31,186 nucleotides of DNA from an uncultured Ellagibacter sp. (GCF_934617235.1 NZ_CAKTTZ010000030.1:1-31186), one strand, 5' to 3'. Positions 22,912 through 31,186 are shown, counted from the stretch's first letter. Made by a program: numbers and translations. The notes: generated by a model from the letters alone, not told the origin.

Positions 22912-23283
22912 CTAGAATACCAGGCCTGCTTCACGGGCGGCGTCGGCAAGAGCCTTGACGCGTCCATGATACAGGTGGCCGCCGCGGTCGAACACGACCT
23001 TGGTGACGCCCTTGTCCTGAGCCATTTTGCCGATGATGGTGCCGATCTCGGCCGCGCCCTCGACGGTACCGCCCTTCTTGCCCGTAGCCTTGAACTCGGG
23101 GCCGAGGGTGGAAACACCGCAGATGGTGGTATGCGACACATCGTCGATCACCTGCGCGTAGATGTTGGAATTGCTGCGCGTCACGCAAAGGCGCGGACGC
23201 TCAGGCGTACCGGAAATCTTGCCGCGAACGCGACGATGGCGACGGGCTAAGCCTTTCTCATGCTTCAAATCATTGCTTCTCAT
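22912..23283 (-). CDS. rplR: 50S ribosomal protein L18
   Basis: The 123-residue protein binds 5S rRNA. It shows RRHRRVRGKISGTPERPRL, the NIYAQVIDD segment and the C-terminal FDRGGHLYHGRVKALADAAR block. GAAGGGATC precedes the ATG. It lies 39 bp after rplF. Confidence 0.98.
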   Translation of the reverse strand: MRSNDLKHEKGLARRHRRVRGKISGTPERPRLCVTRSNSNIYAQVIDDVSHTTICGVSTLGPEFKATGKKGGTVEGAAEIGTIIGKMAQDKGVTKVVFDRGGHLYHGRVKALADAAREAGLVF

Positions 23284-23322
23284 GATGATCCCTTCAGTAA
23301 ATTACCGTAGCGCTTAAGCCCA

Positions 23323-23865
23323 CTAGTCGCCCTTAGCAGCCTTGCCAAGCTTGCGACGCACAACTTCGCCTTCGTAGCGAATGCCCTTGCCCTTGTAAGG
23401 CTCCGGCTTGCGCCACTTGCGAATGTCGGCTGCAATCTGGCCAACCTGCTCTTTGCTTGCGCCGTGAACGATGATCTCGGTCTGGCTGGGAACCTCGAAG
23501 CTGATGCCCTCGGGCGCTTCGACGATAACCGGATGCGAGTAGCCAAGAGAAAGCTCGAGGGACGTGCCCTTGAGCGCGGCGCGGTAGCCGACGCCGACGA
23601 GCTGAAGCTTCTTCTGGAAGCCCTTCTCGACGCCTTCGACCATGTTGTGGATGAGCGTACGGGTGAGACCGTGGAGGCTCTTGGCCTCGCGGGAGTCATC
23701 CGGACGAGAAACGATGATCTCATCGCCTTCGCGGGCAATGGTCATCATCGGGTTGAAGCTGCGGTGCAGTTCGCCCTTCGGGCCCTTCACCGTCAAGTTA
23801 TGACCGTCGATGGTCACCTCAACGTTGGCAGGAACGGCGACGGGCTGCTTGCCAATACGCGACAT
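23323..23865 (-). CDS. rplF: 50S ribosomal protein L6
   Basis: The 180-residue protein begins MSRIGKQPVAVP, has two L6 repeats, and carries the C-terminal IRKWRKPEPYKGKGIRYEGE block that marks bacterial L6. Length and neighbours (rpsH before, rplR after) are standard. Confidence 0.98.
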   Translation of the reverse strand: MSRIGKQPVAVPANVEVTIDGHNLTVKGPKGELHRSFNPMMTIAREGDEIIVSRPDDSREAKSLHGLTRTLIHNMVEGVEKGFQKKLQLVGVGYRAALKGTSLELSLGYSHPVIVEAPEGISFEVPSQTEIIVHGASKEQVGQIAADIRKWRKPEPYKGKGIRYEGEVVRRKLGKAAKGD

Positions 23866-23882
23866 ATCTTTCTCTTCCTTTC

Positions 23883-24281
23883 CTACCAGATGTACGCGAT
23901 AACCTCGCCGCCGATGCCCTTGTTGCGAGCGTCGCGGTCGGTCATAACGCCTTGGCTAGTCGAGATGATTGCGGTACCGAGGCCGCCGAGAACGCGCGGA
24001 AGGTCGTTCTTGCCAGCGTAGATGCGCAGACCAGGCTTGGAAATGCGCTTAATGCCGCGGATGGTCTTGGCCTTTTTGGGGCCGTACTTCATCGTGATCT
24101 CGAGGGTTGCGCGGGGCTCGCCATCAATGATTTCGAAGCCCTGGATGTAGCCCTCTTCCTGCATGATGCGGGCGATCTCGACGAGTTTCTTGCTCGACGG
24201 CATGGAAACCGTCGGCTTGCCGACAGAATGAGCGTTACGCACACGCGTAAGCATATCTGCGATGGGGTCGGTCATGCTCAT
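23883..24281 (-). CDS. rpsH: 30S ribosomal protein S8
   Basis: The 132-residue protein shows DPIADMLTRVRNAH at the start and a LGGLGTAIISTSQGVMTDR end typical of S8. The ATG at 24279-24281 has AAAGGAG upstream and gives the standard length; an in-frame ATG 28 codons earlier has no site and lies in a structured gap. In E. coli S8 represses the spc operon by binding the rplE region. The 110-bp gap upstream of rpsH here may serve a similar purpose, though this is not shown. Confidence 0.97.
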   Translation of the reverse strand: MSMTDPIADMLTRVRNAHSVGKPTVSMPSSKKLVEIARIMQEEGYIQGFEIIDGEPRATLEITMKYGPKKAKTIRGIKRISKPGLRIYAGKNDLPRVLGGLGTAIISTSQGVMTDRDARNKGIGGEVIAYIW

Positions 24282-24391
24282 TTTTGTTTTTCTCCTTTGA
24301 TCCTTGATGAGCCTAAGCGCTCGGTTCGTTGGCGCCCATAACGCCTCCGCCTGATGCGCCGGCACACCCTAGCGTGTGAATCCGGAAAGGA
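24282..24391 (-). promoter_or_regulatory. Structured 110-bp gap between rpsZ-type S14 and S8 genes
   Basis: On the minus strand this gap holds CACAC/GTGTG with a GCTAG loop, GGCGC/GCGCC enclosing about 16 bases, and GAGC/GGCTC, then AAAGGAG for rpsH. Neighbouring ribosomal genes elsewhere in the cluster are often only 2-40 bp apart, so a long folded gap may be a regulatory RNA segment. No promoter is evident. Confidence 0.35.
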
Positions 24392-24577
24392 CTACCAAGA
24401 GGACTTGGTCACGCCGGGAAGTTCGCCTTTGCTCGCCAGCTCGCGCACGCAAATGCGGCACAGGCCGAACTTGCGATAGTAAGCGCGCGGACGTCCGCAG
24501 CGCGTGCAGCGGTTGTGCTGACGCGTGGAGAACTTCGGCTCGCGCTTGGCTTTGGCGATCATCGATTTCTTAGCCAT
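24392..24577 (-). CDS. rpsN: 30S ribosomal protein S14, zinc-binding short type
   Basis: The 61-residue protein is the short C+ form of S14 (also called type Z): CTRC and CRIC supply four cysteines for zinc, and the end is GELPGVTKSSW. It sits between rplE and rpsH as expected. Confidence 0.98.
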   Translation of the reverse strand: MAKKSMIAKAKREPKFSTRQHNRCTRCGRPRAYYRKFGLCRICVRELASKGELPGVTKSSW

Positions 24578-24599
24578 GCATTCCTTCTTTCTTGCTTTA

Positions 24600-24624
24600 A
24601 AGGCCGCCTCCCTTAGGCAGCCTT
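24600..24624 (-). promoter_or_regulatory. Terminator-like hairpin between rplE and rpsN
   Basis: AAGGCCGCCT (24600-24609) and AGGCAGCCTT (24615-24624) form a 10-bp stem on the RNA of the minus strand, with one G-U pair and a 5-nt loop, followed by TAAAG. It could reduce transcription past rplE or mark an RNA processing site. A full terminator seems unlikely in mid-operon. Confidence 0.45.
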
Positions 24625-24670
24625 AATGCCGAGGTTACGCAAATGGGCCGCGAGTGCGACCCGATTTGTT

Positions 24671-25219
24671 TTACTTGCTCTTGAACGGGAAGCCGAGCGC
24701 CTCGAGGAGCGCAAGAGCATTCTCGTTGTTTTCAGCGGTGGTGACGAACGTGATGTCCATACCACGGGTGCGGTCAACTTTGTCGTACTCGATCTCAGGG
24801 AAGATCAGCTGCTCGGTGATGCCGAGCGTGTAGTTGCCGCGGCCGTCGAAGCTGGTGCGGGAGATGCCGCGGAAGTCGCGAACGCGCGGAAGCGCAGTGG
24901 ACAGCAGGCGGTCGAGGAATTCCCACATGCGGTCGCCACGAAGGGTGACCTTGCAGCCGATAGCCTGGCCCTCGCGAACATGGAAGCCTGCGATGGACTT
25001 CTTGGCGCGGGTGACGCAGGGCTGCTGGCCGGTGATGATGCGCATGTCGTTCATAGCAGCATCAAGCAGCTTGTGGTCGCTGGCGGCAGCGCCAACGCCC
25101 ATGTTCACGACAATCTTCTGAAGACGCGGAACATTGTTGATGTTGGAAATGCCGAGCTCTTTCTCGAGCTTCGCGACGATTTCGCTTTTGTACTTTTCCT
25201 TCAAGCGAGGAGTAGTCAT
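24671..25219 (-). CDS. rplE: 50S ribosomal protein L5
   Basis: The 182-residue protein binds 5S rRNA. It has NNVPRLQKIVVNMGVG, ITGQQPCVTRAKKSIAGF, the WEFLDRLLSTALPRVRDFRG block and a DITFVTTAENNENALALLE end, all typical of L5. It is preceded by a 125-bp leader with a promoter-like site. Confidence 0.98.
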   Translation of the reverse strand: MTTPRLKEKYKSEIVAKLEKELGISNINNVPRLQKIVVNMGVGAAASDHKLLDAAMNDMRIITGQQPCVTRAKKSIAGFHVREGQAIGCKVTLRGDRMWEFLDRLLSTALPRVRDFRGISRTSFDGRGNYTLGITEQLIFPEIEYDKVDRTRGMDITFVTTAENNENALALLEALGFPFKSK

Positions 25220-25355
25220 TTTTGCCTCTCATCCGATGATTTGAACGCCGGATTTCCGACCCGGCGTCCCTGGATTGCCCAGGGTCATACAACAACCTGC
25301 GCACCGAAAGGCGCGCAGATTGAAGATTATACGTTACTTGACACCTATTTGTCGA
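25220..25355 (-). promoter_or_regulatory. Internal promoter and triple-hairpin leader upstream of rplE
   Basis: On the minus strand TCGACA (25350-25355, in the end of rplX) and a perfect TATAAT (25326-25331) are 18 bp apart. The following leader holds CTGCGC/GCGCAG, CCCTGG/CCAGGG and ACGCCGG/CCGGCGT hairpins one after another, then GAGAGG before the L5 ATG. L5 and its neighbours bind rRNA, and such leaders often carry feedback sites. The fold is not one I recognise. Confidence 0.5.
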
Positions 25356-25668
25356 TGTCTTTTCCACATTTCTTGCAAACGCGGACTTTTTTACCCTGCT
25401 CGTTAACGCGCTTGGAAGTACGGGTGGCTTCCTTGCAGTTCGGGCAAACAAGCATCACGTTGGAAACGTGAAGAGGAGCCTCAACGGTGGTGATGCCGCC
25501 CTGCGGGTTCTGCTGGGTGGGGCGCATAGCCTTTTTCACCATGTTGCACTTCTCGACGACCACGCGCTGACGCTGCGGGATGGAGCGGAGGATCTCACCG
25601 GTCTTGCCCTTGTCCTTACCAGACAGGATCTTCACGGTGTCGCCCTTCTTAACATGCATCGAAGACAT
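25345..25668 (-). CDS. rplX: 50S ribosomal protein L24
   Basis: The 107-residue protein has the KOW motif (VKKGDTVKILSGKDKGKTG) and HVSNVMLVCPNC. The C-terminus contributes a second pair (CKKC), so it carries a four-cysteine zinc ribbon. The ATG at 25668 has GGGAGG 10 bp upstream; an ATG three codons later is a less likely start. Confidence 0.97.
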   Translation of the reverse strand: MSSMHVKKGDTVKILSGKDKGKTGEILRSIPQRQRVVVEKCNMVKKAMRPTQQNPQGGITTVEAPLHVSNVMLVCPNCKEATRTSKRVNEQGKKVRVCKKCGKDIDK

Positions 25669-25683
25669 ATCTCACAAACCTCC

Positions 25684-26052
25684 CTACAGCGTTTCCGGTG
25701 CCAAAGACACGATCTTCATGTACTTCTTGTCGCGGAGCTCACGAGCGACAGGCCCGAAGATACGGGTACCGCGCGGGGAGCCGTCCTGGTTGATCAGGAC
25801 TGCCGCGTTCTGGTCGAACTTGATGTAGCTGCCGTCGGCGCGACGCACTTCCTTCTTGACGCGCACGACGACGCAGCGCACAACCTCGCCCTTTTTCACG
25901 GAGCCGTTCGGCATTGCTTCCTTGACGCTGCAGATGATCACGTCACCGAGGCCTGCGTAACGGCGCTTGGAGCCGCCCAGGACCTTGATGCACTGCACCT
26001 TGCGAGCGCCGGAGTTGTCGGCGACCGCGAGCATGGTTTGCATCTGAATCAT
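25684..26052 (-). CDS. rplN: 50S ribosomal protein L14
   Basis: The 122-residue protein shows MIQMQTMLAVADNSGARKV, the GDVIICSVKEA segment and the GTRIFGPVARELRDKKYMKI end, all diagnostic of L14. In the classical layout it is the first gene of the spc operon; here it is 45 bp after rpsQ. A small TAGCATGC/GCACGTGCTA hairpin in that gap overlaps the rpsQ stop. Confidence 0.98.
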   Translation of the reverse strand: MIQMQTMLAVADNSGARKVQCIKVLGGSKRRYAGLGDVIICSVKEAMPNGSVKKGEVVRCVVVRVKKEVRRADGSYIKFDQNAAVLINQDGSPRGTRIFGPVARELRDKKYMKIVSLAPETL

Positions 26053-26097
26053 TGCTTAACCTAACTTTCTCGTGAATAGCATGCAAAAACGCACGTG

Positions 26098-26358
26098 CTA
26101 TTTTGCCTTCTCGACGATCTTCGACAGACGCCAGCGCTTCATCTTGGACAGCGGGCGCGTCTCCATGATCTGAACAGTGTCGCCGATGCCGGCTTCGTTG
26201 TTCTCGTCATGCGCATGGAACTTCTTGGTGGTGGTGATCATCTTGCCGTAGACAGGATGCGGCTTGCGCTCCTTGACGGCGACAACGATGGTCTTGTCGT
26301 TGGCGTCGCTGACCACAACGCCCTGGCGGACCTTGCGCGAATTGCGAGTTTCACTCAT
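26098..26358 (-). CDS. rpsQ: 30S ribosomal protein S17
   Basis: The 86-residue protein has RKVRQGVVVSDANDKTIVV, the HPVYGKMITTTKKFHAHDE block and GDTVQIMETRPLSKMKRWRL, all typical of S17. It lies 21 bp after rpmC. Confidence 0.98.
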   Translation of the reverse strand: MSETRNSRKVRQGVVVSDANDKTIVVAVKERKPHPVYGKMITTTKKFHAHDENNEAGIGDTVQIMETRPLSKMKRWRLSKIVEKAK

Positions 26359-26379
26359 GTTGCACTAACCTTTCTCGCC

Positions 26380-26574
26380 TTAAGCGCTCAGCTCGCGGGC
26401 ACGCATCTCGGTCTGGATGCGAGCGATGTCTTTTTTAACCTGACCAACACGAGCGGTGTTGTCGAGCTGGCTGGTAGCCATCTGGAAACGCAGGTTGAAA
26501 AGCTCAGCACGCGCTTCCTTCAGTTTCGCCTGCAGATCGTCGGCAGACAGTTCACGAATCTCTGCTGCTTTCAT
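26380..26574 (-). CDS. rpmC: 50S ribosomal protein L29
   Basis: The 64-residue helical protein shows ELKEARAEL-like spacing (LQAKLKEARAELFNLRFQMA) and the KKDIARIQTEMRARE end of L29. It starts immediately after the rplP stop with no gap, so translation is coupled. Confidence 0.97.
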   Translation of the reverse strand: MKAAEIRELSADDLQAKLKEARAELFNLRFQMATSQLDNTARVGQVKKDIARIQTEMRARELSA

Positions 26575-26996
<422 letters not shown>

Positions 26997-26997
<1 letters not shown>

Positions 26998-27710
26998 TAC
27001 TTCGTCCCCCTTTCGTTACGGTCGTTGCGACGGGAACGGCTCGGACGAGAGGTACCCTCGAGCGCCGGCTGGGGAGCCTTCTGGCCAGGGAGAACCTCAC
27101 CGTGGTACACCCACACCTGGATGCCGATGGCGCCCATGGTGGTGTTAGCGGTGCAGAAGCCGTAATCGATCTTGGCGCGGAGGGTATGCAGAGGCACGCG
27201 GCCTTCGCGGTACCACTCGCGGCGGCTCATCTCGGCACCACCGAGACGGCCGGAGCACTGGATGCGGATGCCCTTGGCACCGCTCTTGCGAGCGGACTGA
27301 ACGGCCTTGCGCATCGCGCGGCGGAAGGCAACGCGGCCTTCGAGCTGCTCAGCAACGGACTGAGCAACGAGGTTGGCATCGAGCTCGGGACGCTTGACCT
27401 CTACGACCTCGATGTTCACGGGGCCGTTGGCGATCTTCTCGAGCTTCTTGCGGAGAGCGTCGATCTCGGCGCCCTTCTTGCCGATCACCACGCCCGGACG
27501 AGCGGTGGTGACGATGACCTTGATCTTGTCGCCGGCGCGCTCGATCTCAACCTTGGAGACGGCGGCACGGGCGAGCTGCTTGTCCAAAAACTCGCGGATC
27601 TCAAGGTCGTTTGCCAGGTTGGTGGCGTAATTCTTGTCGGCGTACCAGCGGCTGCGCCAGTCTTCGGTAACGCCGATGCGGAAACCAGTCGGGTTGACTT
27701 TCTGACCCAT
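26997..27710 (-). CDS. rpsC: 30S ribosomal protein S3
   Basis: The 237-residue protein has MGQKVNPTGFRIG, a KH domain with GRPGVVIGKKG-like sequence (RPGVVIGKKGAEID) and the MRKAVQSARKSGAKGIRI block. The C-terminal tail is Arg- and Asn-rich and poorly conserved, as usual. Confidence 0.98.
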
Positions 27711-27715
27711 GTGCT

Positions 27716-28057
27716 TTATGCCTCCTCTCGCGGGGCAACGACGATCGTGATGTGGCTCGTGCGCTTGCGAATGCGAGCGGCGGAACCCTTTGCGCGGGGA
27801 CGAATACGCTTCATCGTGGGGCCTTCGTCAACGTAGGCCTTCTTCACGACGAGGGACTCGGCGCGCAGATGGTTGTTGTGCTCCGCGTTAGCAACGGCGG
27901 AGTTCAGAACCTTTTCCACGGTCTCTGCGATACCGCGATTGGTGAAGCGCAGGATCTCCTGAGCCTGGGCGACGGACTTGCCGCGAACGAGGTCGACGAC
28001 GATACGCGCCTTGCGGGGAGAAACGCGGACGTAACGGGCTTGTGCTCTAACTTCCAT
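27716..28057 (-). CDS. rplV: 50S ribosomal protein L22
   Basis: The 113-residue protein shows ARYVRVSPRKARIVVDLVRG, VLNSAVANAEHN and GPTMKRIRPRAKGSA, the exit-tunnel loop of L22, and ends RTSHITIVV plus a short tail. It lies 13 bp after rpsS and 5 bp before rpsC. Confidence 0.98.
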   Translation of the reverse strand: MEVRAQARYVRVSPRKARIVVDLVRGKSVAQAQEILRFTNRGIAETVEKVLNSAVANAEHNNHLRAESLVVKKAYVDEGPTMKRIRPRAKGSAARIRKRTSHITIVVAPREEA

Positions 28058-28070
28058 TGTTCACCCCTAC

Positions 28071-28343
28071 CTATCTCTTGCCCTTGTCGGCGGAATGACC
28101 CTTGAAGGTGCGGGTCGGGGCGAATTCGCCCAGCTTGTGGCCGACCATAGATTCCGTAATGTACACCGGCACGTGCTTGCGTCCATCGTGGACGGCGATG
28201 GTGTGGCCCACCATATCCGGGAAGATGGTGCTGGCACGCGACCAGGTTTTGATGACGTCTTTTTCGCCAGCTGCGTTCATGGCCTCGATGCGGCCAAGCA
28301 GACGCGGCTCTACGAAAGGACCTTTTTTCAAACTTCTGCTCAC
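28071..28343 (-). CDS. rpsS: 30S ribosomal protein S19
   Basis: The 90-residue protein has SRSLKKGPFVE, the WSRASTIFPDMVGHTIAVHD block and HKLGEFAPTRTFKGH, typical of S19. The start codon is GTG at 28341-28343 with AAGGAG upstream. Confidence 0.98.
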   Translation of the reverse strand: MSRSLKKGPFVEPRLLGRIEAMNAAGEKDVIKTWSRASTIFPDMVGHTIAVHDGRKHVPVYITESMVGHKLGEFAPTRTFKGHSADKGKR

Positions 28344-28366
28344 AGTTACTCCTTAACGTGTCCGCG

Positions 28367-29197
28367 CTACTTCTTGCGACGACGGATGATGAGACGGCTC
28401 GAAGCCTTCTTCGGGTTGCGGGTGCGATGGCCCTTGCTGGGCATGCCCCACGGCGAAACAGAGTTGCGACCCGAAGACTTGTTCTTGCCTTCGCCACCGC
28501 CGTGCGGGTGGTCGACCGGGTTCATAACGGTGCCGCGGACGGTCGGGCGGATGCCCTTCCAGCGGTTGCGGCCAGCCTTGCCGATGCGGATGTTGGCATG
28601 CTCGGCGTTGCCGACTTCACCAACGGTTGCGCGGCAAGTCAGAAGAACGCGGCGCATTTCGGAGGACGGCATGCGCAGGATTGCGTACTTGCCTTCCTTA
28701 CCCATGAGCTGGATGCTCGTGCCGGCGGAACGCGCAAGAGCGGCTCCCTTGCCCGGCTGAAGCTCAACCGCGTGGATCAGCGTACCAACGGGGATGTTGG
28801 CAAGCGGAAGCGCGTTGCCCGGCTTGATGTCGGCATCGGGACCGGAAACGATCATGTCGCCGACCTTCAGGCCCTTCGGGTGAAGGATGTAGCGCTTTTC
28901 GCCGTCGACATAGTGCAGAAGCGCGATGCGGGCGGAGCGGTTCGGGTCGTACTCGACCGTTGCCACCTTTGCAGGTACGCCGTCCTTGTTGCGCTTGAAG
29001 TCGATGATGCGGTAACGACGCTTGTTGCCGCCGCCCTGATGACGGACGGTGATGCGGCCCTTGTTGTTGCGACCAGCCTTCTTGTGAAGGGGCGCAAGCA
29101 GCGACTTCTCCGGCTTCGACGTGGTGATCTCGGCGAAATCGGAGACCGTTTGGAAACGGCGGCCAGGGCTCGTCGGCTTGTACTGTTTGACTCCCAT
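28367..29197 (-). CDS. rplB: 50S ribosomal protein L2
   Basis: The 276-residue protein starts MGVKQYKPTSPGRRF and carries the peptidyl-transferase segment NPVDHPHGGGEGKNKS with the conserved His, plus the KASSRLIIRRRKK end. The ATG at 29195-29197 gives the standard N-terminus but has only a weak GAAAGAGAG site. An in-frame GTG at 29243-29245 has a perfect AGGAGG seven bases upstream and would add 16 residues. rplB is the first gene of this cluster; the usual upstream neighbour rplW is missing. Confidence 0.97.
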   Translation of the reverse strand: MGVKQYKPTSPGRRFQTVSDFAEITTSKPEKSLLAPLHKKAGRNNKGRITVRHQGGGNKRRYRIIDFKRNKDGVPAKVATVEYDPNRSARIALLHYVDGEKRYILHPKGLKVGDMIVSGPDADIKPGNALPLANIPVGTLIHAVELQPGKGAALARSAGTSIQLMGKEGKYAILRMPSSEMRRVLLTCRATVGEVGNAEHANIRIGKAGRNRWKGIRPTVRGTVMNPVDHPHGGGEGKNKSSGRNSVSPWGMPSKGHRTRNPKKASSRLIIRRRKK

Positions 29198-29215
29198 GAC
29201 ACTCTCTTTCTTGCT

Positions 29216-29254
29216 GGGTTTTTGCTCGCGCGCCTCTCCGCACACCAAAAACCC
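29216..29254 (-). promoter_or_regulatory. Leader hairpin just upstream of rplB
   Basis: GGGTTTTTG (29216-29224) and CAAAAACCC (29246-29254) are perfect complements enclosing 21 bases. On the minus strand the stem holds the end of the AGGAGG site and encloses the upstream GTG start, so folding would hide them and leave the ATG start. This looks like a possible translational switch, or a transcript-stabilising hairpin. Confidence 0.45.
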
Positions 29255-29367
29255 TCCTACCTTACGTGGCTTACCGATTGCCGTGGGCACCGATGGAGGC
29301 TCGATGTCATGACGCCGGTCTAACCACGCGCCCGGGTGTATCCATAACACCGCAGACGCAACCGATG

Positions 29368-29396
29368 ATTATACACATCTTCGGGAACTCCGGCAA
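29368..29396 (-). promoter_or_regulatory. Promoter of the rplB-secY ribosomal operon
   Basis: On the minus strand TTGCCG (29391-29396) and TATAAT (29368-29373) are exactly 17 bp apart. Transcription would begin near 29361, giving a leader of about 164 nt before rplB. Between here and guaA (29397-29563) I see no gene; a GCCG/CGGC-type hairpin around 29516-29535 and AAGGAG at 29553-29558 belong to guaA, whose own promoter is not clear. Confidence 0.75.
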
Positions 29397-29563
29397 GAAG
29401 GACTTTTCATAGCGACCTGGGAACACAAGGTGACCACAACTCTTTTCCAAACCTTCCACCTCACAAGGCTCACCACTCCCCCACCGTTTTAGTAAGATAT
29501 TTGGTTGTGAGAAGACGCCGTTTGACGAGGCGGCGAATGAGGCTATTCGACTAAGGAGCACCA

Positions 29564-31168
29564 TTGAGCGCATCATCTTCAGCTTCAGCGCAAAAAGTTC
29601 TCGTGTTCGACTTCGGGGCGCAGTACGGGCAGCTGATCGCCCGCCGCGTCCGCGACCTTCATGTGTATTCGGAAATCGTGCCGTGCGACATCTCCGCCGA
29701 GGAGGTGCGCGACATGGAGCCATCTGCCATCATCCTGTCGGGCGGCCCGGCGAGCGTAAACGCCGACGACGCACCGCGCGTCGACCCCGCGATTTACGAG
29801 CTGGGCGTGCCGGTGCTCGGCTTTTGCTATGGGCACCAGATCACGGCAGTGACGCTCGGCGGCACCGTGTTCCACCCCGAAGTGGGCGAATACGGTCCTG
29901 CGACCCTGCATGTTAAGGGCGGCGCGCTTTTCGAAGGGACGCCGGCCGATCAGACCGTGTGGATGAGCCACTTCGACGCCGTGCGCGACGTGCCCGAGGG
30001 CTTCACCGTGGTGGCATCGACCGACGTGTGCCCCGTGGCCGCGATGGAGAACGTTGAGAAGCACATCTACACCACGCAGTTCCACCCCGAGGTCAAGCAC
30101 ACCGAGTACGGCCAGCAGATCCTCTCGAATTTCCTCTTCGAGATCTGCAAGCTCGAGAAGAACTGGTCGATGGACAACCTCGTCGAGACCATGACCGCCG
30201 AGTTCCGCGAGAAGGTCGGCGACGATCGCGTTATCCTGGCGCTTTCCGGCGGTGTGGACTCCTCCGTGGTCGCCGCCCTTGGCGCACGCGCGATCGGCAA
30301 GCAGATGACCTGCGTGTTCATCAACCACGGCCTGCTGCGCAAGGGCGAGCCCGAGCAGGTCGAGGAAGTCTTCACCAAGCAGTTCGACGTCGACTTCATC
30401 CACGTTCACGCCGAGGACCGCTATGCCAAGCTTCTCGCCGGCGTGACCGAGCCGGAACAGAAGCGCCGCATCATCGGCACGCAGTTCTGGAAGGAGTTCT
30501 TCGCGGTTGCACAACAGCTGGAAACCGACGGCAAGCCCGTGAAGTACCTGGCGCAAGGCACCATCTACCCCGACATCATCGAGTCCGGCGCGCGCAAAAC
30601 GGGCGGCAAGGCGTCCACCATTAAAAGCCACCACAACCTGATTCCGTTCCCCGAGGGCGTGAGCTTCGACCTCATCGAGCCGCTCGACCACTTCTTCAAG
30701 GACGAGGTTCGCGAGCTGGGCCTTGCACTTGGCCTGCCGGCGCATATCGTATACCGCCAGCCGTTCCCCGGCCCGGGCCTTGCCATCCGCATCATCGGCG
30801 CGGTTGACAAGGAGAAGCTCGAGATTCTGAAGAACGCCGACGCCATCGTGCGCGAAGAGCTCGATGCCTACAACGCGCGGCTTTTCGAGGAGACCGGCGA
30901 GCGCAACTCCGAGCACAGCTGCTGGCAGTATTTCGCGGTGCTGCCCGACATCAAAAGCGTGGGCGTCATGGGCGACGAACGCACCTACCAGCGCCCGATC
31001 ATCCTGCGCGCCGTCGAGAGCTCCGATGCCATGACCGCCGACTGGGCGAAGTTGCCCTATGAGGTGCTGGGCAAGATTTCCAGCCGCATCGTCGCCGAGG
31101 TGCCCGGCGCCAACCGCGTGTGCTACGACATAACGCCTAAACCTCCTTCGACAATAGAGTGGGAGTAG
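29564..31168 (+). CDS. guaA: GMP synthase (glutamine-hydrolysing)
   Basis: This 534-residue enzyme makes GMP from XMP, ATP and glutamine. The N-terminal class I amidotransferase has Cys88 in GFCYGHQ and His174/Glu176 in FHPEV. The ATP-pyrophosphatase domain has the P-loop LSGGVDSS, and the dimerisation domain has QPFPGPGLAIRI and ends in IEWE. The start codon is TTG at 29564-29566 with AAGGAG five bases upstream. GFCYGHQ differs slightly from the common G-I-C-Y-G-M/Q-Q form but keeps the nucleophile. It diverges from rplB, an unusual neighbour. No terminator is visible in the 18 bases left. Confidence 0.98.
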   Translation: MSASSSASAQKVLVFDFGAQYGQLIARRVRDLHVYSEIVPCDISAEEVRDMEPSAIILSGGPASVNADDAPRVDPAIYELGVPVLGFCYGHQITAVTLGGTVFHPEVGEYGPATLHVKGGALFEGTPADQTVWMSHFDAVRDVPEGFTVVASTDVCPVAAMENVEKHIYTTQFHPEVKHTEYGQQILSNFLFEICKLEKNWSMDNLVETMTAEFREKVGDDRVILALSGGVDSSVVAALGARAIGKQMTCVFINHGLLRKGEPEQVEEVFTKQFDVDFIHVHAEDRYAKLLAGVTEPEQKRRIIGTQFWKEFFAVAQQLETDGKPVKYLAQGTIYPDIIESGARKTGGKASTIKSHHNLIPFPEGVSFDLIEPLDHFFKDEVRELGLALGLPAHIVYRQPFPGPGLAIRIIGAVDKEKLEILKNADAIVREELDAYNARLFEETGERNSEHSCWQYFAVLPDIKSVGVMGDERTYQRPIILRAVESSDAMTADWAKLPYEVLGKISSRIVAEVPGANRVCYDITPKPPSTIEWE

Positions 31169-31186
31169 GCCGATAGGGTTCTGACC

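Noticed and set aside
29397..29563. Purine riboswitch before guaA
   Set aside because: No three-way junction with the conserved purine-riboswitch loops was found in the 167 bp; only a short hairpin is present.

Overview
The window looks like a chromosomal segment from a high-GC anaerobic actinobacterium, most likely a gut-type member of class Coriobacteriia. That placement is inference. It rests on GC-rich coding sequence, a one-chain pyruvate:ferredoxin oxidoreductase, a Tat-type lipoprotein signal on the solute-binding protein, four-cysteine (zinc) S14 and a zinc-lid adenylate kinase. No rRNA or tRNA gene is visible, so genus and species cannot be named.

Left part (1-4546): the last codons of an unidentified plus-strand gene, a 141-bp inverted-repeat element, an array of five degenerate ~35-bp tandem repeats running into a terminator, and nifJ on the minus strand. 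nifJ diverges across a 469-bp gap from the next block.

Middle part (4547-17137): a sugar-acid and amino-sugar catabolic locus. On the plus strand are a lipoprotein solute-binding protein, a cytosolic SGNH esterase, a permease, a permease-ATPase fusion and a second ATPase. They are followed by an N-acetylneuraminate-lyase-type aldolase, a ROK kinase and NanE. On the minus strand are NagA and NagB. Together these could import sialic acid (possibly O-acetylated), remove acetyl esters, split it to ManNAc and pyruvate, phosphorylate ManNAc, epimerise it to GlcNAc-6-P, deacetylate it, and deaminate GlcN-6-P to fructose-6-P. NifJ could use the pyruvate. The fused permease-ATPase matches the arrangement I recall for the sialic acid ABC transporters of Corynebacterium (SiaEFGI). 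No sialidase is seen, so the host may scavenge free sialic acid. A second, near-identical-length copy of the 141-bp element lies upstream of nagA, and a separate 182-bp inverted-repeat element lies between the convergent nanE and nagA.

Right part (17222-29197, all minus strand): a 726-residue polytopic membrane protein of unknown function, then adk (broken by one missing base in a homopolymer), secY and seventeen ribosomal protein genes from rplO back to rplB. This is the rear of the S10 operon joined to the spc operon. The usual upstream genes rpsJ-rplC-rplD-rplW are absent. The downstream genes usually found after adk (map, infA, rpmJ, rpsM and so on) are absent too. A good promoter sits directly upstream of rplB, and two further promoter-like sites with hairpin-rich leaders lie inside the cluster. 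guaA (29564-31168) diverges from rplB at the right edge.

The most interesting items are the paired 141-bp elements, the sialate locus with its embedded esterase, the adk frameshift, the relocated ribosomal cluster, and the structured leaders inside it.
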